From Aquimarina aquimarini (lineage in GTDB: Bacteria; Bacteroidota; Bacteroidia; Flavobacteriales; Flavobacteriaceae), in contig NZ_OMKE01000008.1 of the NCBI RefSeq assembly GCF_900299535.1, positions 1 through 64,000 of the forward strand: a DNA stretch of 64,000 nt, read 5' to 3'. The translations under genes were made by a program, and so were the position numbers. Below, piece after piece: positions 59,459-64,000 of this stretch (position 1 is its first letter; the number at the start of each line of letters is the position of its first letter). The notes below the pieces were generated by a model that worked only from the letters and a program-made list of their open reading frames with translations, was not told where the DNA came from and did not search any database.

Positions 59459-60922
59459 ATGGGAAAGACAACTGGATTTTTAGAATTTAAAAGAGAAACA
59501 GAACAGTATCAATCTGTTAAAGATCGTGTAAAAGGATATAAAGAGTTTACGGTCAAAATGCCTGAAAAAAAACTCAAAAACCAAGGAGCACGATGCATGG
59601 ATTGTGGGATTCCCTTTTGCCATAGTGGATGCCCACTTGGTAATTTGATTCCTGATTTTAATGATGCTGTATATCGTGGTAAATGGGAAAAAGCAGCATA
59701 TATACTGCATTCAACCAATAATTTTCCTGAATTTACAGGTAGATTATGTCCAGCACCTTGTGAAGAAGCCTGTGTATTAGGAATCAATGAAAACCCAATT
59801 ACTATAGAGAATATAGAAAAAAATATTGTAGAACAAGCTTTTGAAAACGGATGGATAAAAGCAAACCCTCCCAAAGAACGAACAGGTAAAACAGTTGCGA
59901 TAATAGGATCGGGACCCGCTGGGCTAGCCACAGCACAACAATTGAATCGTGCGGGGCATTTGGTTACTGTTTTTGAAAGAGATGAAAAAGTAGGAGGACT
60001 TTTACGATATGGTATCCCAGATTTTAAGATGGAAAAACAAGTAATTGATCGTAGAGCAACAGTTTTGCAAGAAGAAGGAATTATATTCAAAACTGGAGTA
60101 CATATAGGTAAAGATGTTCTGGCAAATGAATTAAAAGATGATTTTGATGCAGTCGTATTATGTACAGGAGCAACCGTACGGCGTAACCTTCCTATAAAAG
60201 GAGCAGAGCTCAAAGGAGTAGTGCAGGCTATGGATTTTTTACCACAAAACAATCGTAGAGTAGATGGTATCAAAGACTTGGGAGAAGAAATAATGGCTAC
60301 CGATAAAAATGTTATTGTAATCGGAGGAGGAGATACAGGATCAGATTGTATAGGTACATCTGTACGACATGGCGCAACTTCTGTAACAAATTTTGAGATT
60401 ATGGGAAAAGGAACCATAGAGCGACCACAAAATCAACCATGGCCATTTTGGCCAATGCGTTTGCGTACCAGTACCTCTCATCAAGAAGGAGTAGAGCGTA
60501 ACTGGAGTATCTCTACCAAAGAATTTCTTGGGGATGAGGATGGGAGCTTGCGCGGAGTCATAACTACAGAGGTAGAATGGGTAAAAGAAAACGGACGTTT
60601 TACATTGCATGAAATTTCTGGTACCGAAAAAGAATGGAAATGCGAACTCGCATTATTAGCACTAGGATTTACAGGATCAGAACCTACCATTGCAGAACAA
60701 TTAGGAATAGATATGGATGCCAGAACCAATATCAAAGCTACAGCAGATAATTATGCAACCAATGTAAAAGGTGTTTTTGCTGCAGGAGATACCCGTAGAG
60801 GGCAATCCTTGATTGTATGGGCAATTGCAGAAGGTAGACAGGCAGCACACCATGTAGATGCTTACCTAATGGGAAGTTCTAATTTACCACTAAAAGGAGA
60901 AGGAGATTTACCAAGAATATAA
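59459..60922 (+). CDS. gltD: Glutamate synthase, small subunit (NADPH, beta)
   Basis: 487 residues, 14 bases after gltB. Two N-terminal [4Fe-4S] Cys sets (CMDCGIPFCHSGCPLGN near 42-58; CPAPCEEACV near 97-106), the FAD motif AIIGSGPAGLATAQQLNRAG near 145, and the NADPH motif VIVIGGGDTGSDCIG near 285, then VFAAGDTRRGQSLIVWAIAEG. It feeds electrons from NADPH to GltB. A terminator follows. Confidence 0.96.
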   Translation: MGKTTGFLEFKRETEQYQSVKDRVKGYKEFTVKMPEKKLKNQGARCMDCGIPFCHSGCPLGNLIPDFNDAVYRGKWEKAAYILHSTNNFPEFTGRLCPAPCEEACVLGINENPITIENIEKNIVEQAFENGWIKANPPKERTGKTVAIIGSGPAGLATAQQLNRAGHLVTVFERDEKVGGLLRYGIPDFKMEKQVIDRRATVLQEEGIIFKTGVHIGKDVLANELKDDFDAVVLCTGATVRRNLPIKGAELKGVVQAMDFLPQNNRRVDGIKDLGEEIMATDKNVIVIGGGDTGSDCIGTSVRHGATSVTNFEIMGKGTIERPQNQPWPFWPMRLRTSTSHQEGVERNWSISTKEFLGDEDGSLRGVITTEVEWVKENGRFTLHEISGTEKEWKCELALLALGFTGSEPTIAEQLGIDMDARTNIKATADNYATNVKGVFAAGDTRRGQSLIVWAIAEGRQAAHHVDAYLMGSSNLPLKGEGDLPRI

Positions 60923-60992
60923 AAAATACCCGCATGACTTGTTTTTGAGTATATTTTAATATTTTCAAAATCTTTAGGGTTTTTTGTTAAGG

Positions 60993-61030
60993 AAAGAAGG
61001 CTGTTTATCTATAAATAAACGGTCTTCTTT
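60993..61030 (+). terminator. Intrinsic terminator of gltBD
   Basis: AAAGAAGGCTGTTTAT pairs with ATAAACGGTCTTCTTT over a 6-base loop with two wobble pairs. The rest of the 302-base gap to 61224 shows no other feature. Confidence 0.8.
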
Positions 61031-61224
61031 AATTTTATGACCCCAATTATTAGCATGTTACTCTATCAATTTTCTCAGACTGTGAACCCCAGATTGAGAG
61101 GTCATGGCTATTTCTAGTTTATAGATAGAAAGCAAAAATATTAATTGAGTATCATATTTTTTACACATACACACCACAAGCTCCAAATTTGCTGTGGCGT
61201 ATACTAGGAGTGGTAGAGGGGATG

Positions 61225-62499
61225 TTAATAATAACGTTCTATGAATTCATTAGGAAAAGTCTCTCGGTTCACGTTTTCAGAATACGCCTTAACCCATTCT
61301 TTATAATAATATGTTACTTTTAATACTCTTCCTTCTAATGAGTATTTAGCAAATGGTTTCCCTACAACTGGAGGTTTTTGTAAACCAAAATCATTACTCA
61401 ATTGACTGTCAAAAACGCAATCTGCATTATAATCCCAAATAAGTTCAACGTCTTTTTTATTTAAGACTTTTGTTGGAAATGAATAATGGCACTGACCATG
61501 TAACTCGTAAGTTATAGCGTTTTTATGTATGCTCAAATAAATATGATCTAAATAACTCCAGCCTCTAAAGATAGTAGGAGCTTCATATGGTTGAAGAAAT
61601 CCATCAAATACATACCCATGTTGGTTGTTTCCGTTAACATTATCAAAAGCAACCTTAACCCAGTGTCCATCTATAGTAACATAACTCTCTTCATCTTTAA
61701 AAGAAAAAGAAACATCTGTTTTTTCTAAAACTTCTATATCTTTATTAAACGGTAGTTGCCAAATACGCTCACTATATATGTCTGGTCTTTCTCTTATCAA
61801 TAAGCCATTTTTAGCTATTACTACAAACCTGTTTCTATCTCTCATACGATCATAAGCATAAGAAATTAGCTCCTCTGGATTACACGTGTTAAAAGAATAC
61901 CCCATACCATCAACATTTATAGTTTCAACTTTAGTTGGCATATCATCTCTCGTAGTATTTGTTGTCTCTAATTTTATTTTTCCCTCTGACACGTTATATT
62001 CTAAATTCGAATGACTACCTGCACCCATTGCATAAGATTCTACATAAATAAGACTTAATGTTTCTTTTTGATATTTGTAATGACTGAAAGTATTACTCTG
62101 CGGACCTATACCATACAAATTTATAAATAGCGTCTGATCTTTAATTTCTATTTCTTCCTGAACGTAGTTTTTTATATCATCTTCCTCAGACAAATACTTT
62201 TCAGGAAAAACCGTTTTTGAAGTAATATCAAGGCTATAGCCTTTTGAGTTTTTTAAAAATACCATTACTTCCCTAATCCCATTTGACTTATCTCTTTTTT
62301 TTACAACTAATGCCAAATCATTTAATTTATCACCATTAAGATCTCCTGTAGCAGAGTATTCTATTTCATAATGACTGGCCACTAGAGAATTGTATTCTAT
62401 CTTATTAGAAATGTTAGAAGGTGGATTAGATTGGTTTTTCTCTTTCTTACAGCCAGTACAAAGTAATATTATTAGTAATAAAACTATTCGAATTTTCAT
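61225..62499 (-). CDS. Lipoprotein with a VCBS/FG-GAP-like stretch and an SH3-like domain
   Basis: 424 residues from the Met at 62499, which gives a lipoprotein signal (IILLCTGCKKEK); upstream Met codons would add polar residues. An FG-GAP-like motif lies near residue 45 (ATGDLNGDKLNDLALVVKKR). An SH3-type segment lies at about 215-290: VVIAKNGLLIRERPDIYSER, then VTIDGHWVKVAFD and GYVFDGFLQP. The C-terminal part is beta-rich. The neighbouring gene upstream encodes a paralogue with the same SH3 segment. Function unknown; SH3-like domains of this type often bind cell wall or other envelope ligands. Confidence 0.7.
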   Translation of the reverse strand: MKIRIVLLLIILLCTGCKKEKNQSNPPSNISNKIEYNSLVASHYEIEYSATGDLNGDKLNDLALVVKKRDKSNGIREVMVFLKNSKGYSLDITSKTVFPEKYLSEEDDIKNYVQEEIEIKDQTLFINLYGIGPQSNTFSHYKYQKETLSLIYVESYAMGAGSHSNLEYNVSEGKIKLETTNTTRDDMPTKVETINVDGMGYSFNTCNPEELISYAYDRMRDRNRFVVIAKNGLLIRERPDIYSERIWQLPFNKDIEVLEKTDVSFSFKDEESYVTIDGHWVKVAFDNVNGNNQHGYVFDGFLQPYEAPTIFRGWSYLDHIYLSIHKNAITYELHGQCHYSFPTKVLNKKDVELIWDYNADCVFDSQLSNDFGLQKPPVVGKPFAKYSLEGRVLKVTYYYKEWVKAYSENVNRETFPNEFIERYY

Positions 62500-62601
62500 A
62501 TGATTTTCAATGTACATGTATTTTATTATATTGTTTACTCTTATTGCCACTAGCTACAAACTAGTGGGGAACATGGGGAATCTAATTTTCTTGAATATTT
62601 A

Positions 62602-63999
62602 TCATTCATAACTTCTAGCGTTTTCTGATTCCAAATATTTCCAACCTTCATCATAGAATATCTTAAGTGTATATTTACCTGTACCTTCTTGAAAACTTTG
62701 ACTGATTTGAGCTACTAAAGTATCATTTTTTACATAGGCTTGTTTTATATCTTCAAACATACCCTCGTCGTGATAAAATACTTTGGCTACATCGCTTTTT
62801 GAATTATCCTCAAACAGGAAAGAATATGTCGCGTTCGCTTTTATGATAATATCACTATAATCATCACAACCAGTTAAGCCATTTTCATCAGCAGCTCCCA
62901 TTGTGAAATTTTCTCCAGTAATCAAATCTATGTTATAATTATCTAACTTATATTCTTTTTCACTAGAAATAGATAAGAGCTTTTCGCCAAATATAATTAA
63001 AGGCTCTTCTTTGTATAAAACTTCCACATAATTAGACCATTCACAATAATCTTGCCCTCTTTTATTAGGCCTTTTTTGCTCTGTTTTTCTTAAAATAGAT
63101 ACTTCTTCAATTTCTTGTACTTTGATCTGTTTTGTTTTAGTTAAAGCTTCATTATAAACAGAATAATTACCTGGTAAAATAATTCCTTTTTCATCAGTAA
63201 TTCTAAAAACTGCATTGGGTTTTAAGTTAATTTCTTCACTTAAAAATCCATCAAACACAAATGCTGTTTCATCAGAATACTCATTGATATTTACCTGTAC
63301 CCATTCCCCCTCAATATCTCCCTTAAAGTCAGTGTCATATATTGTTTTTTTCCATCCTGTTTTTCCTATAATATGTACCATTGTTTCAAAAGGAAACGTT
63401 CCGAGGGCTTTACCATCTGGTTCATCTCTATAAATAAGCCCATTTTTTGCTGTTACATATTTATGGTGATCGACTCTAGATATTCTAAGAGTGTTATTTC
63501 TATCATAATGGTCCCAGCCTGTAACTTTTTTATAAATTAATTGCCCTTTGTTTAACTCGATATAACCACTTCTTGTTTTAGATGAATCTAACTTTCCTGA
63601 ATTGTCAGGTTCAATTTCTTTAGTGTTTATGTGGTTCTTTTTATAAACAACTGTAGAGTCTTCATTATCCTGTATTGGAAAGACTAAGCTATTAGAAGTT
63701 ATTGCACTTATCAAACACATTTCTTTTCCATTATTATCATAATGTATAATAGCTGTTTGCATAAAAGAGTTATTTTTTTTGCGAAAGGCGGATAAGAATA
63801 CAACACCATCTAATAGCTTATCCCTATCCAGATCTATTACCTCTATATGCCGTTTCATTTCAAGTAGCTTTAAAGATGTTGAGTCTGGGAGCATTTTCTT
63901 ATCGAGATCTTTGTTTATTGCCTCCCTTATTGATGATTTTTCATTTTTTAAAGATGTATTGATCTCGTTTTCAAAATGCTCGTGTTGCTTCTTACAGTT
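62602..63999 (-). CDS. Second SH3-domain lipoprotein-like gene, 5' end beyond the window
   Basis: The frame is open to the window edge; 465 residues are visible, beginning NCKKQHEHFENEINT, where the Cys could be the lipobox Cys. An FG-GAP-like stretch (VIDLDRDKLLDGVVFLSAFR), then an SH3-like segment (VTAKNGLIYRDEPDGKALGT; IEGEWVQVNINEY; AFVFDGFLSEEI) match the paralogue at 61225. The last 200 residues are beta-rich and differ. The two genes, 102 bases apart on one strand, form a small paralogous pair. Confidence 0.65.
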   Translation of the reverse strand, partial: NCKKQHEHFENEINTSLKNEKSSIREAINKDLDKKMLPDSTSLKLLEMKRHIEVIDLDRDKLLDGVVFLSAFRKKNNSFMQTAIIHYDNNGKEMCLISAITSNSLVFPIQDNEDSTVVYKKNHINTKEIEPDNSGKLDSSKTRSGYIELNKGQLIYKKVTGWDHYDRNNTLRISRVDHHKYVTAKNGLIYRDEPDGKALGTFPFETMVHIIGKTGWKKTIYDTDFKGDIEGEWVQVNINEYSDETAFVFDGFLSEEINLKPNAVFRITDEKGIILPGNYSVYNEALTKTKQIKVQEIEEVSILRKTEQKRPNKRGQDYCEWSNYVEVLYKEEPLIIFGEKLLSISSEKEYKLDNYNIDLITGENFTMGAADENGLTGCDDYSDIIIKANATYSFLFEDNSKSDVAKVFYHDEGMFEDIKQAYVKNDTLVAQISQSFQEGTGKYTLKIFYDEGWKYLESENARSYE

Positions 64000-64000
64000 C

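Noticed and set aside
59509..60417. Long minus-strand ORF of 302 codons inside gltD
   Set aside because: It lies wholly antisense to a secure gltD with intact cofactor motifs and has no recognisable domain.
1..64000. CRISPR arrays, rRNA or tRNA genes
   Set aside because: No regularly spaced short repeats and no cloverleaf-like or rRNA-like stretches were noticed when reading both strands. A covariance-model search would be needed to exclude small RNAs.

Overview
The window is AT-rich DNA from a marine-type member of the Bacteroidota, most likely a Flavobacteriaceae genome close to Aquimarina. I infer this from several signs. Two proteases end in type IX secretion (Por) sorting domains. Promoters fit the Bacteroidota TTG-N19-TAnnTTTG pattern, and Shine-Dalgarno sites are mostly absent. 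Families typical of the phylum are present: a type VI VgrG with a DUF4280 PAAR-like partner, LytS/LytTR pairs, an outer-membrane beta-barrel TonB receptor, a PorT-like protein and an RHS tail. No rRNA, tRNA or CRISPR array was seen. The exact genus is inference.

Layout. (1) 1-8.5 kb: the tail of a type VI secretion effector locus: VgrG (cut by the window edge), a 52-residue protein, an unknown protein, a PAAR-like protein, a 1051-residue putative cargo protein, two lipoproteins and a membrane protein. (2) 8.7-11.4 kb: a minus-strand protein made of eight helicase-associated-like repeats, a small membrane protein, and two decayed fragments; one fragment is a partial copy of the membrane gene at 7.8 kb. 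(3) 11.5-18.8 kb: the most unusual module. It encodes a TerB-like/AAA+ ATPase, a coiled-coil protein, a membrane-anchored coiled-coil protein, a membrane-tethered solute-binding-like domain fused to an OmpA peptidoglycan-binding domain, an ABC permease and an ABC ATPase. A strong terminator-like hairpin lies inside it. (4) 19.8-24.2 kb: a lipoprotein, then an imelysin / di-haem oxidoreductase / imelysin-like operon, probably for iron. (5) 24.6-27.7 kb: small membrane proteins and an orphan RHS tip with a candidate immunity gene, followed by small palindromes.

(6) 27.7-31.3 kb: an AraC/GyrI regulator, then a compact alkylation-repair operon (AraC-MGMT, a 2-oxoglutarate dioxygenase, a stand-alone Ada zinc-domain relative, and AlkB). 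(7) 31.4-41.7 kb: a SnoaL-like protein, a sigma factor, a LytS/LytTR pair with a TonB-type receptor, a haloalkane dehalogenase broken by an amber codon at the halide-binding Trp, a LysR regulator, an acetyltransferase and a PorT-like gene with an in-frame stop. (8) 42.4-52.3 kb: two paralogous secreted trypsin-like proteases flank mnmE. Between the first protease and mnmE lies a 3.8-kb integrated element bounded by perfect 21-bp direct repeats, one copy of which forms the 3' end of mnmE. It carries a decayed AbiEii-type toxin-antitoxin pair, a frameshifted excisionase-like gene and an unrecognised 637-residue protein. (9) 52.5-60.9 kb: nitrogen assimilation: amtB and a PII gene on the minus strand, then gltB and gltD. 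(10) 61.2-64 kb: two related lipoproteins with SH3-like domains, the second cut by the window end.

Decay clusters between 37 and 46.5 kb, where three genes have single in-frame stops and one is frameshifted. The 11.5-18.8 kb envelope module and the mnmE-targeted island are the best candidates for undescribed biology.
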